From Elysia chlorotica (Eukaryota > Mollusca > Gastropoda > Plakobranchidae): a stretch of DNA of 64,000 nt. The DNA is taken from assembly GCA_003991915.1 (NCBI GenBank), contig RQTK01000313.1:104406-168405 (forward strand), written 5' to 3'. The position numbers and the translations under genes were made by a program. The notes beneath the pieces are model-generated. The model had not been told where the DNA came from, made no database searches, and saw only the letters and a list, made by a program, of their open reading frames with translations. Positions 50,524 to 63,100 of the stretch are shown piece after piece (position 1 is the stretch's first letter; the number at the start of each line of letters is the position of its first letter).

Positions 50524-53500
50524 TTACGACAGCTTGTTCTGGTAGAACCCGGTGCTCTGTCCTCCTCCGCGAGGTCCCCCCCTGCCACGACCCCTGAATC
50601 CGCCCCTACCACGCCAGCCGCCGCGGTAACCTCTGTTGTTGTTGTTGCTGTTGCCGTTATTGTAGCTCCCGTAACTGTTGCCATTGTTGTAGTTGGTATT
50701 GTAGGAGCCTAAAGGATGACAGGGAAAGGGAGCAAGAGCATGTGTGAGTCTTGGTGGCAATTCATTGCAAAGGAATAGTATTGATGAGTAAATTAGTAAA
50801 TGCTAACAGTAACATCGCAGGATCTATCTGAGTTGAGTTGAGTTGGTTTTAACGTCCAACATCAGGACTAAAGGCTATATTGTGGACGGGCCCCAAGACT
50901 GACACCTGCCACACACGAGACAGGGTGGGGATGCCATGACTCCTGTCTCAGCCGGTCATATTATACTGACACCGACCCAACCAATAGGGAGCGAAATTTT
51001 CAGGACTCTAACACAATGAATAGAATCTGATTTCATATGAACCAGGCACAAGGCTTAATATTCAGAGAATAGAAAATGCTGCATCAAATAAATGTGTGCC
51101 TGTTTATCATTTATAACAGCTTTCTTTTGCTTCTTGCATGTTTTTCCGATTTTATTTAATAAAGAATATTTAAGATACTCTTCATAATTGTCATCCTGCA
51201 GATCAATTTAGGGTCTATTGGATCATCAAACTTAGTTATAAAGCTCAGACTCATATGTATCGCCAATCTTAAAAAACCAAAGGCTGATAATGAAAAGAAC
51301 TCGAGAATAACTTAACTATTTCAATTATTTACAACTGCGAAGTCTGTTCAAATCGACCGCAAAGGACTCAGAAAGAAAAATCCCACTGCCAAAACCAAGA
51401 TGTCTCTATATACACAACTCTAACACTAAAAATAGTTACCTGCTTTTTCGCTGAACTTCCCACTTGGCGGCTGGTATAACGAGCGAGCCTGCTTGGGGTT
51501 GCTCCCCTTCTTTCCGTCAGAACTTTCGTAAGTTATTGGAGTGATATTGCGCTTTGTTCTATAGTTTGGGAAAATATGAATAGAACTTGTGAGATTGTAA
51601 AAGCATAGCAATGACAAAAAGGATATGGCAAAACAAAACAAAAAAGTAATGCACAATAGGTTGCACAAATTATTTTCCACCTAATAGAACCTAAAACCAA
51701 AGATATGGATACTTTTAACCATAAACATAAACAAACAACATAATTAAAAGACTGTCAATATTTGCAGTATGCTTTCTAGACATAATAATAACACACAGAT
51801 ATATTTTATTAAAAGGAAAAATCTAAAAACAATTTATTGAATAAAAAAAAACCTCTATAATAAAGTTTGAAAGGAGAATGTTACTTCAATGTATTACTTA
51901 AACCTTTCCTAAATTTAATGAGAATGCTAACTGTGTGTTAATTCTTTTCACAACAAGGCTGTAGAGACCTTACCCTGCTGATGGAGCATTCTCATTGGCT
52001 TCAGTCGCTTTTGGCTCTGGCTGAAAATAGTAAGAGAAAAAAAGTTAGAAAATCAAAGTTAAGTAAATAAACTTTAGAAGACATCAGTGGTGACAATAGA
52101 TATTGAAAGAAATCCACAAAGACGACAAAGCTAAAGCAATTGCTTAGAATATACAGCAATGAAATCTTAATAAAGTTGATCTCTTAAGATCAGTATAATT
52201 TAGAATAAAGAAAAACAAAAATAAACTGCCAAAGAGTTTGATATTGTGCAACATTTTGTCCACCGTACTTCAAGTCTAAGTTAAATTATTTATAAAGCCT
52301 GGGAAAGGATGACTGAACAAATATGATCAAAAAAAACAACCGGACCTTCACAGGAACTTCTAGATCAACTGATTTCAAGAGCTCATGAATTTGCGGCACA
52401 GGCTTCAAATTTAAATAAAACAAGCCTGTGTCTTTTAAAACCTCTTAAGTAATACTATCACTCCCATTGGGGAAGGGAACATTTTAACTTCTAAAAAGCA
52501 GCATCAGGAGGGGTTAAGCATCATTTCATCAGAAACACGGACCTGATTCTCATCATATGCTGCGATAGTTTTAGTACAATCAAAACCTAAACATTTTTGC
52601 TTTTAATTTTTCTTTGATTCAGGGCTTCCACACCTAGGCAAGAACAAAATTCCAGGACTTTTAACAGAACAATTTTTTTTCGCAAACAGCGCAATCTAAT
52701 GACACTTTGTTATCAATTCAATACCTCTCGATGACAGAATTACACAATTTCCGGAATTAAAAGAAAACAAGAGAAGGAATAAAGAGAAAAACACTAGCAA
52801 ATTTTTGCAGATTTCCGCACAAGTTTACGATCACTTATTTAATGTGATTAAAAAAGAAAACAAAAAACAACCTTTAAAAGTGTGTATCATGCATCTTTAG
52901 AGCTCCAGAATATGTGCCCATGGTCTCACATGATTTAGTAAGACATGTGTCAAGTAAAAACAGTGACTCTGAAAAACTACTTGTGAATTTTCCTTTCTCT
53001 TTTTATTTCCAATGACAACCAGGAAGCCCACTGATAAGAAAAAATTTTCCATAAGGCAGCTGGGTTTATTTTTAACTATTTTCATATCATTTCACTTGAC
53101 ATGTCTTTAAAAAGATTTTAAAGTAATACTATTGCTCTTGTCCAGTAAGGGACATTAACTTGCAAAGAAAACAAAAAGCAGCATCAGGAGGGGTTACGCA
53201 TCATTTCATCAGAAACACGGACCTGATTCTCATCATATGCTGCGTCCCTTTAAGTAAAACCAAAACACAAAACATTTTTGTTTTATTAAAGGTTTCTACC
53301 TATTGCCAAAAAAGATGAATTTGCATGACTTTCGACAGGAGATATTTTCCCCCCGACACCTAATCAGCGAGGCTGATTGAACGACACCTTGTTATCAATT
53401 CATTACTGCTCAAAGGTAATACTATGCAATTGGCTGATTTTGAAAGGAGTAAGAGAAGGTTTTAAGAGGAAAAGGTGGAAAAAAACCTTTAGATTTCTGC

Positions 53501-56500
53501 AAAAGGTTATGATCACTGAGTTAATGTGAAAAAAAGAAAAAAAAAGGGAACCTTTACAAGTACCCAATAGAGTATCATGCGACTTAGAAGCTCAAGAATA
53601 TGTGCCCACGGTCTCACATGATTTATTAATACATGTATATGCACCAAGTAAAAACACTGTGACCATGAAAAATCACTAAAGCATTTTCAGCTCTTGAAAA
53701 TGGAAATTCAGGAAGCCCACTAATAACAAAGATAATTCCATTTTTTATTTTAGCTCAACCAAAAAATGCATTTGGTAGTGCCTTTTTAAAAAGATGTAAT
53801 GCTATCTTCAATCAAGTGAGGGACATTTACTTAAGAAAAACAAAACAAAAAACAGCATCAGGAGGGGTTGAGCATCATTTCATCAGAAACACGGACCTGA
53901 TTCTCATCATATGCTGCATCCATTTAAGTAAAACCAAAACACAAACATTTTTGCTTTTATTCAAGGTTTCTACACCTTGCCAAAATTGACAAAAATGAGT
54001 TCACAGGACTTTCTACAGGAGATATTTTTTCCGACACCTTAACAAGCCCTTACAAAGTGGCTGATTGAAGACACCTAGTTATCGATTCATTGGTAATATT
54101 ATTATGCAACTGGCTGATTTTGGAAATGGAGTAAAAGAAGGTTTAAAGAGGAAAAGGTGAAAAAACCTGCAGATTTTTGCAGAAGGCTATGATCACTGAG
54201 TTAATGTGGAAGAAAAAAAAAAAAAGTGACCCTTACAAGTACCGAATAAAGCATCATGCTACTTTAAAGCTCAAAATATGTGCCCACAGTCTCACATGAT
54301 TTATTAATACATGCACCAAGTAAAAACACAGTGAGGATGAAAAATTACTAATGCATTTTTAGTTTTTGTCGATGGCATTCAGTAAGCCCACTAATAACAA
54401 AAATATTTCAATGGGGCAGCTGGATCCCATTTTTATTTATTTTTTAATGTACACTTCACTCAACCAAAAATGCCTTTGGTAGTACCCTTTTAAAGATGAA
54501 GTAATGCTATCTATTACTCTAATGAAGTAAGGGACATTTACTTAAAAAAAAAAAAAAAGCAGCATCAGGAGGGGTTAAGCATCATTTCATCAGAAACACG
54601 GACCTGATTCTCATCATATGCTGCGTTACTTAAAGTACAACCAGAACTTAAACAAATTTGCTTTTCATTTACTTGTATCCAGGATTTCCACACTCTTTGG
54701 AAAATTAAATTCCAAGACTTTTCACAGATTTTTTACATAATGCACTTTTTCACAAACGGACAGATTGAATGGCACCTTGTCTGTTGCTATAAATCAATTC
54801 AATACCGCTCATAGGTACAATTTTGCAATTCCAGACTTAGATAGAAAAGAGAAGTGAAGGAATGAAGGTGGAAAAACGAGATTTCTGCGGAAGATTATGA
54901 TCACCGAGTAAATGTGTTAACATAAAGAAAGGGGGAACCCTCCTAAGTTGTATCATGCAAGTTTAGAGCTTAAGAATCTGCCTCAGAGGTTTCACATGAC
55001 TTAGTAAGAAATGCAACAAGTCAAAACACAGTGACCATGAAAAATAAGCATTTTTAGTTCTTATCAATCAATGCAAATTCAGGAAGCCCACTAATAACAA
55101 AGATATTTCCATGGGGCAGCTGGATCCCATCTTTATTTATCTTTAATGTTGGTTTAAGTTAACGTACACTTCACTCAACCAAAAATGCCTTTGGTAGTGC
55201 CTTATAAAGATGAAGTAATGCTAACTATTTGTATTGCTCCCATCAAGCGAGGGACATTTACTTAGGGAAAAAAAAAGAAAGAAAAAAGCAGCATCAGGAG
55301 GGGTTAAGCATCATTTCATCAGAAACACGGACCTGATTCTCATCATATGCTGCGTTACTTGAAGTACAACAAATTTGCTGTTCATTTATTGCATCCAGGA
55401 TTTCCACACTCTTTAAAGAATTAAGTTCCAGGACTTTTCACAGATTTTTTACACAATCCATTTTTTTCACAAACGAGCAGATTGAATGGCACCTTGTTAG
55501 TTGCTAAAAATCAATTCAATACTGCTCAAAGATACAATTTCGGAATTCCACACTTTGATGGAAAAGAGGAAGAGAAGGAATAATGGTGGAAAAATCTCAG
55601 AAGATTATATCACTGAATAAATGTGTTTAAAGAAAGAAAGGGAGGAACCCTCACAAGTTTCAACATGCAAGTTTAGAGCTTACGAATCTGCATCAGAGGT
55701 TTCACATGATTTAGTAAGAAATGTACCAAGCAAAAGCACTATGACCATGAAAAATTACTAAAGCATTTTTAGTTCTTGTCAATGAAAATTCAGGAAGCCC
55801 ACTAATAACAAAGATGTTTCCATGGGGCAGCTGGATCCCATTTTTATTGATTTTTAATTTTAGTTTCATACATTTCACAACTAAATATACTTTTGGTATT
55901 GCCTCATAAATGCTATTGCTCCCATCAAGTGAGGGACATTAACTCTTAAAAAAAACACAACAAACAACAACACAAAAAGCAGCATCAGGAGGCGTTAAGC
56001 ATCATTTCATCAGAAACACGGACCTGATTCTCATCATATGCTGCTTCACGTATAGTCTCATCATAACATGACCATTTTTGCTGTATACTTCTTTGCCCCA
56101 GGGATTCCACAACTTCGCAGAGAGAAAAACCTGAATTTTGTCTGTTTTTTATTTTTTAAATCACGCTTACCCGAGTGGGTCTCCAAGAGAGAGTGACAGC
56201 GGCTTTGTAGGCGGGCGGGTTGTGCATCAGATCTTTCACCAGCACTGTGATGTTTGTGAAGAGCTTCAGGGCCACTACTCGCTTTTTGTTCTGGATAAAA
56301 AAAGGTTTGATACAAATTAAGCATTAAAAACAAAGTGCAAAATTCTTTATATGAACATAAATAGACTAGTATTAAATTTAGAGTAATTAATTCAGTTTAA
56401 ATTTGTAATGGCATTAAAAAAAAAAAAATAGATATAGATAGTAATTTATGAACTTTAGATGTAAAGCTAGAAGCCCTCACAAAAGAGAGAAAAGAATGAC

Positions 56501-56608
56501 ACACAATAGTACTTTTTTTTATTTTTTAAATCACGCTTACCCGAGTGGGTCTCCAAGAGAGAGTGACAGCGGCTTTGTAAGCAACTTTAAAAGTAGAGGA
56601 GAAGCTCT

Positions 56609-56698
<90 letters not shown>

Positions 56699-58746
56699 AT
56701 TAACTGCTTTCTGGATGTCAGTGAGACAGGAGTCTAGATCTCCCCGCACTGTTTCTGTGTGGTAGCATGTATTATAAGTGTCAGACTTTAGTTTTGAGGC
56801 TCGTCCACAATAAAACCTGTGTAGTGCTGATATTGGATTCTAAGCAGCCAAGTTAACTACAGTACATGTACGTCTTCTGTACTAACACATTGTAAGAATA
56901 CTAAGATTCTAAATCTTAACTGAAACAGCGTGATCATTGGTTCAGAAAAAGAAAGAGGCAGGTAATTTTATTTTCAGTTCTTTCTATTAGTAGTAGTAGC
57001 CTTGCCGTTACATTTTAATCTTCATTATTTTCAATAATTATATACACATTATTTAAATTGCAGTAACTCATGTTATATAGAATGAAAGAATTTAGAAAGG
57101 AAAAAAAAAAACACACGCTCGTGAAATATTATACACACAATAAAACCATCCGTTACAAAAAGACAGTTATCCGAAAAGAAAGAGAGAACAAATAAATATG
57201 GTTTTAGGCAGATATCAACTTTATTCCTTGGCAGTCAAAATCACAACACAAACAGTCCACAAGTTTTCAATTATTTCTATCCGTTTTATCTAATTCCTAA
57301 ATAAGCACATAATACGGGCTAAGAAAAAAAGGATATAACATTTACTTAAGAAAAAAAAAAAAAGCAGCAGCATCAGGAGGGGTTAAGCATCATTTCATCA
57401 GAAACACGGACCTGATTCTCATCATATGCTGCGTTACTTGAAGTACAACCAAAACTTAAACAAATTTGCTTTTCATTTACTTGTATCCAGGGTTCCCACA
57501 CTCTTTGAAGAATTAAATTCCAGGACTTTTCACTGATTTTTTTACACAATCCATTTTTTTCACAAACGAGCAGATTGAATGGCACCTTGTTTGTTGCTAC
57601 AAATCAATTCAATACCGCTCAAAGGTACAATTTTGCAATTCCATACTTTGATGGAAAAGAGGAAGAGAAGGAATAAAGGTGGACAAAGCTGCAGATTTCC
57701 GCGGAAGATTATGATCACCGAGTAAATGTGTTAACATAAAGAAAGGGGGAACCCTCCTAAGTTGTATCATGCAAGTTTAGAGCTTAAGAATCTGCGTCAG
57801 AGGTCTCACATGATTTAGTAAGAAATGTACCAAGCAAAAACACTGTGACCATGAAAAATTACTAAAGCATTTTTAGTTCTTGTCAATGGAAATTCAGGAA
57901 GCCCACTAATAACAAAGATGTTTCCATGGGGCAGCTGGATCCCATTTTTATTTATTTTTAATTTTAGTTTCATACATTTCACAACTAAATATACTTTTGG
58001 TAGTGCCTCATTAAGATGAAGTAATATCTATTACTCCCATCAAGTAAGGGACATTTACTCTTTAAAAAAAAAAAAGCAGCATCAGGAGGGGTTAAGCATC
58101 ATTTCATCAGAAACACGGACCTGATTCTCATCATATGCTGCTTCACGTATAGTCTCATCATAACATGACCATTTTTGCTGTATACTTCTTTGCCCAGGAA
58201 TTTCACAACTAGCCAAGAGTGAAATTCCTGGACTTGAAAAATTTTTTATTTTTTAAATCACGCTTACCCGAGTGGGTCTCCAAGAGAGAGTGACAGCGGC
58301 TTTGTAGGCGGGCGGGTTGTGCATCAGATCTTTCACCAGCACTGTGATGTTTGTGAAGAGCTTCAGGGCCACTACTCGCTTTTTGTTCTGGATAAAAAAA
58401 GGTTTGATACAAATTAAGCATTAAAAACAATGTACAAAACACTGTTATTCAACTGAATAGACATAGTTTTAATTTTGGAGTAATTAAGTATTAACTGAGT
58501 TTAAAATTTTAATGGCATTTAAAAAAAGAGAAATAAAAACAGTGAGCAAAGCAAGTTTTTTTAAATTTACAAAATTCGTTCCCACCAGGACATGAAATAT
58601 GTTGTTTGATAAATACATGTATTTCAGCCCCCTTAAAAATATCCATCTAAAATGTATTTGGCTGAAGCAGAGTAGCACAAAAAAGAATGACACACAATAG
58701 TAATTTATTAACTGTAGATGTATAGCTAGAAGCTCTCAAGAAAGAG

Positions 58747-58808
<62 letters not shown>

Positions 58809-60041
58809 GATCCTACCTCATCCGTTCTTAGGAGGTCTCCTGATTTTCCCTGCAAGGCTTCCTTTAATCGTTTTGTACAGATCTGACTGCTCAGGGCCAT
58901 GTACTGCAATCTAGTCCAAACAGAGCGAGCAAATTTATACATTTAAATATTTAAGCAAATATAATGATAAAATTATGGAGCATTTGTCCTTTTTTTTAAG
59001 CCCAAGTGGATCTTATTTCATAAATAATAATAATAATATATTGCATTTATATAGCGCACTTCCATGAACAATCATGCTCAATACGCGTAACAATTTCCAT
59101 TATCACATGTCCAAATTCTTATGACAGTATATTTATAAGGGCACGTATATCTTACTTATGTTACAGTTAGTTCCCCTGGAGGATAACGTACGCATTATGC
59201 ACTTTATGTGTTGAAAAATAACGTAACCATTCACCCGTCAAGTAACATGCTTTGTAGCGTTGACGGTCATGTCTCTCCGTACTCAATTTTTGGCTATTTT
59301 AAATGTGACTTTCTCACAGTTGATTTATTTTCTAAGTTCGCTGATTATTTTCCAGTTTCCCCCAGCTATTATTCTTTATAGTCATTAAAGCTATAACATA
59401 AATATATCATTTAATTTTAAATATTTTTTTAAGCTTGAAAGTAGAAAAAAATAACAACAAAAACTGTTAAAAGTAATTTTTGTCTTTCAAATACCTGACT
59501 CTGAAGTCTTTGAGTCTCTCTGCGTTGACCTCCTCTGACAAGAAGCCTGGCAGCTTGCGCCCCATCTGGTGGAAGGCGAACATGAGACACTCGACCTGGG
59601 AAAAGTTTAGCTTGGGATCCTCCGCTGAGGCTGCTTCCACACTCCCTTCTGTCGGTGGAGGGGGCATGTGTTCCTGGAAGAAAAATAAAGAGTTTTTGAG
59701 CTTAAGAATTGAGATTGTTGCTAAGCTGGTTGGTTGGTTGGGTTTTTAACGTCCAACATCAGCAACTTATGGCTATATCGTGGAGGGGCCCCAAGACGGA
59801 CATCTGACAATTTTATGTGCTGCCACACACGAGACAGGGCGGGGATACCATGACTCCTGTCTCAGCCGGTCACATTATACTGACACCGACCCAACCAGTA
59901 GATTGTTGCCAAGCATCAAACATCAGCACCATGAAGACTATATTGTAGATGGGTCATAAGACTATCGTCTGACATTTGTATGTTGTATGTGCTGAAACAC
60001 AGCAATAGTGTGGGGATAACATGACTCCTGTCTCAGAGGAA

Positions 60042-60108
<67 letters not shown>

Positions 60109-63100
60109 AAGCATCTTTATTTCGCGATATATTTTACAAAAGGGAACAGTAAAGCATGCACCTAAGCTCTTTTGTAGGCAAAAAAACACCCTATAAACGT
60201 GGCGCACTGTTTGTTCATGTATTTCCATAAAATACCCCACACAGCTGTCAATTGGCTATGAGAAATTCTATAACAGCTATTAAAACTCTTTCAAAACTCA
60301 CATTGTGCAATCTTAACTGGCTGGGAAATTCTATATCAGCAATTAAAACTCTTTCAAAACTCACATTGTGCAATCTTAACCGGCTGGGAAATTCTACATC
60401 AGCAATTAAAACTCAAAACTCACGAGCAGCGCTGTGAAGACGGTATTGAGCCTCGTGTCAAGTTTGTCCATGTCTCCCGTGAACTCTGAGATCTCGGCGA
60501 AGGTCTTCAGGACCTCCAGCTGAATGTTGGTCTCCTCGTCAGGGCTAACCACCTCTTTCAGTACCGGCAGCACGTGGTCGCACATGTAGCCCAGAAACTG
60601 CTTCGAGTGCACGTTTTTCTGTGAGGAAGAAGAGGAATGACACATGAATTATAATTAGTGATGCGAAGTGGGTCATTTTTGTTATTAACACTGAACCTAT
60701 CCCACAGAACGGCATAGCATGTTGAATTACACAACATTTAACCCCGCTTATTAACTGAACCTATCCCACAGAATGACATAGCATGTTGACTTACACAACA
60801 TTTAACCCCGCTTATTAACTGAACCTATCCCACAGAATGACATAGCGTGTTGAATTACACAACATTTAACCACTTGATAGACCTTTACTAAACTATAATG
60901 AAAATCCTGAAATTTAAGGAAGATTTGGCACCATTTGATAAGCAAGTTGCCTTGGAACCAAAGAAGCATAACTTAGTCACACGTGTAACCCACAATTTGC
61001 TTTAAGCATACATTTTTCTGGTCTAAACTGCAGCGCTAGATTCAAGTGCTAGGACGTACACAGCTACAAGATCACAAACCAGAAAACAACATTTATAACT
61101 CACAGAAAACATTGGGGTTGCAGACTTGATGCAATGCAGCAGCCTATCAACACAGTCAGGGTCTGATGCCTGTAAGAGAAAAAAACACAAGTAAGGAAAT
61201 ATATTCAAAAATAACGTTATAAAGTTCCACCTCTAAGACGACTTTGGTTTTCATGTAAAATTTATCTAAAAAAAACAACTCCACACACACACACTGCCTA
61301 TGCACATCAAACTAAAAATATTTATACAGTTTTTGACTCGAGACAAGAGGTTTATTTGTTTCATGCTTAGCGTCAAACGTCAAAACTATATGGTTTTAAT
61401 TGAGACCGGGGGTACGAAGCTGTAAAGAGACCATAGATTTATACGCCTGACCCTGACATCTAAATACAAAACAAGCCGGCTATCTAAATCCACCAACTCT
61501 TCTTTTCTAAGCAGACGAGAAGTCCACCACACACTGACTCTGACATCTAAATCCACCAACTCTTCTTTTCTAAGCAGACCAGAAGTCCACCACACACTGA
61601 CTCTGACATCTAAATCCACCAATTCTTCTTTTCTAAGCAGACGAGAAGTCCACCACACACTGACTCTGACATCTAAATCCACCAACTCTTCTTTTCTAAG
61701 CAGACGAGAAGTCCACCACACACTGACTCTAGCATCTAAAACTCTTCTTTTCCAAGCAGACCAGGAGTCCACCACACACTGACTCTAGCATCTAAAACTC
61801 TTCTTTTCCAAGCAGACCAGGAGTCCACCACACACTGACTCTAGCATCTAAAACTCTTCTTTTCCAAGCAGACCAGGAGTCCACCACACACTGACTCTAG
61901 CATCTAAAACTCTTCTTTTCCAAGCAGACCAGGAGTCCACCACACACTGACTCTAGCATCTAAAACTCTATCTAAATCCACAAACTCTTCTTTCCTAAGC
62001 AGACGAGAAGTCCACCACACACTGACTCTGACATCTAAATCCACCAACTCTTCTTTTCTAAGCAGACCACACTGACTCTGACATCTAAATACAAGGCAAG
62101 CCGACCATCTAAATCCACCAACTCTTCTTTTCTAAGCAGACCAGAAGTCCACCACACACTGACTCTGACATCTAAATCCACCAATTCTTCTTTTCTAAGC
62201 AGACGAGAAGTCCACCAACTCTTCTTTTCTAAGCAGACGAAAAGTCCACCACACACTGACTCTGACATCTAAATACAAGACAAGCCGACCATCTAAATCC
62301 ACCAATTCTTCTTTTCCAAGCAGACGAAAAGTCCACCAACTCTTCTTTTCTAAGCAGACAAAAAGTCCACCAGACACTGACTCTGACATCTAAATACAAG
62401 ACGAGCCGACCATCTAAATCCACTAACTCCACCAACTCTTCCTTTCCAAGCAGACCAGAAGTCCAGCACACACTGATTCTGACATCTAAATCCACTAACT
62501 CCACCAACTCTTCCTTTCCAAGCAGACGCGAAGTCCAGCACACACTGACTCTGACATCTAAATCCACAAACTCTTCCTTCCCAAGCAGACGAGAAGCCCA
62601 GCAGAAACTGACCTCAAACGGCTCGTCCAGTGCAGCCTGATCAATGACCATCTCCACGAGCTGCTGCCGAGACTGGACGGTGGCCATCGTCTTGAGGCTG
62701 CGCAGAAGCTCCATCACCGCGATAAACTCGTCCTTGGTCACGTCCTCCAGCAGCTGAGGGAAAAATTGTAGGTGAAAACACAAGCTAAGAATACGTTGAC
62801 ATAGTGTGCACTACAAGACCAAAACTTATAATAATAATAATAATAAGAAGAACAAAGAAGAAGAAGAATAAGAAGAAGAATTAAAACAAAAATATAAATA
62901 AACACTTTAGCAGAAACATATTTTAAGCTTTTTGTGACTGATATCTGCCTGGGAAACCACTATTTTAGTATTATATATGTATATAGGCTATATTGTGGAC
63001 GGGCCCCAAGACGGACGTCTGACAATTGTATGTGCTGCCACACACAAGACAGGGCGGGAAGACCATGACTCCTGTCTCAGCCGGTCTATTTTAGTGGTAA

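Larger units (their letters stand above)
52440..58430 (-). repeat. Array of ~700-bp API5 intron units carrying the snoRNA
   Basis: Recurring blocks around each snoRNA include AGGAAGCCCACTAATAACAA, GGGGCAGCTGGATCCCA, ATCAAGTGAGGGACATT and GTCTCACATGATTTA. snoRNA spacing is 680, 674, 707, 729, 691, 1388 and 709 bp. The double-length step contains the second exon copy plus the segment inserted from 46.4 kb. Units 4-5 and 7 are closest to one another, indicating repeated duplication events. Confidence 0.88.

Noticed and set aside
61386-62541. Repetitive open frames of 60-130 codons (SRLLRKEELVDLD type)
   Set aside because: Not separate genes: they lie in an API5 intron and arise from a 63-bp minisatellite. 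Kept only as a finding about intron retention.
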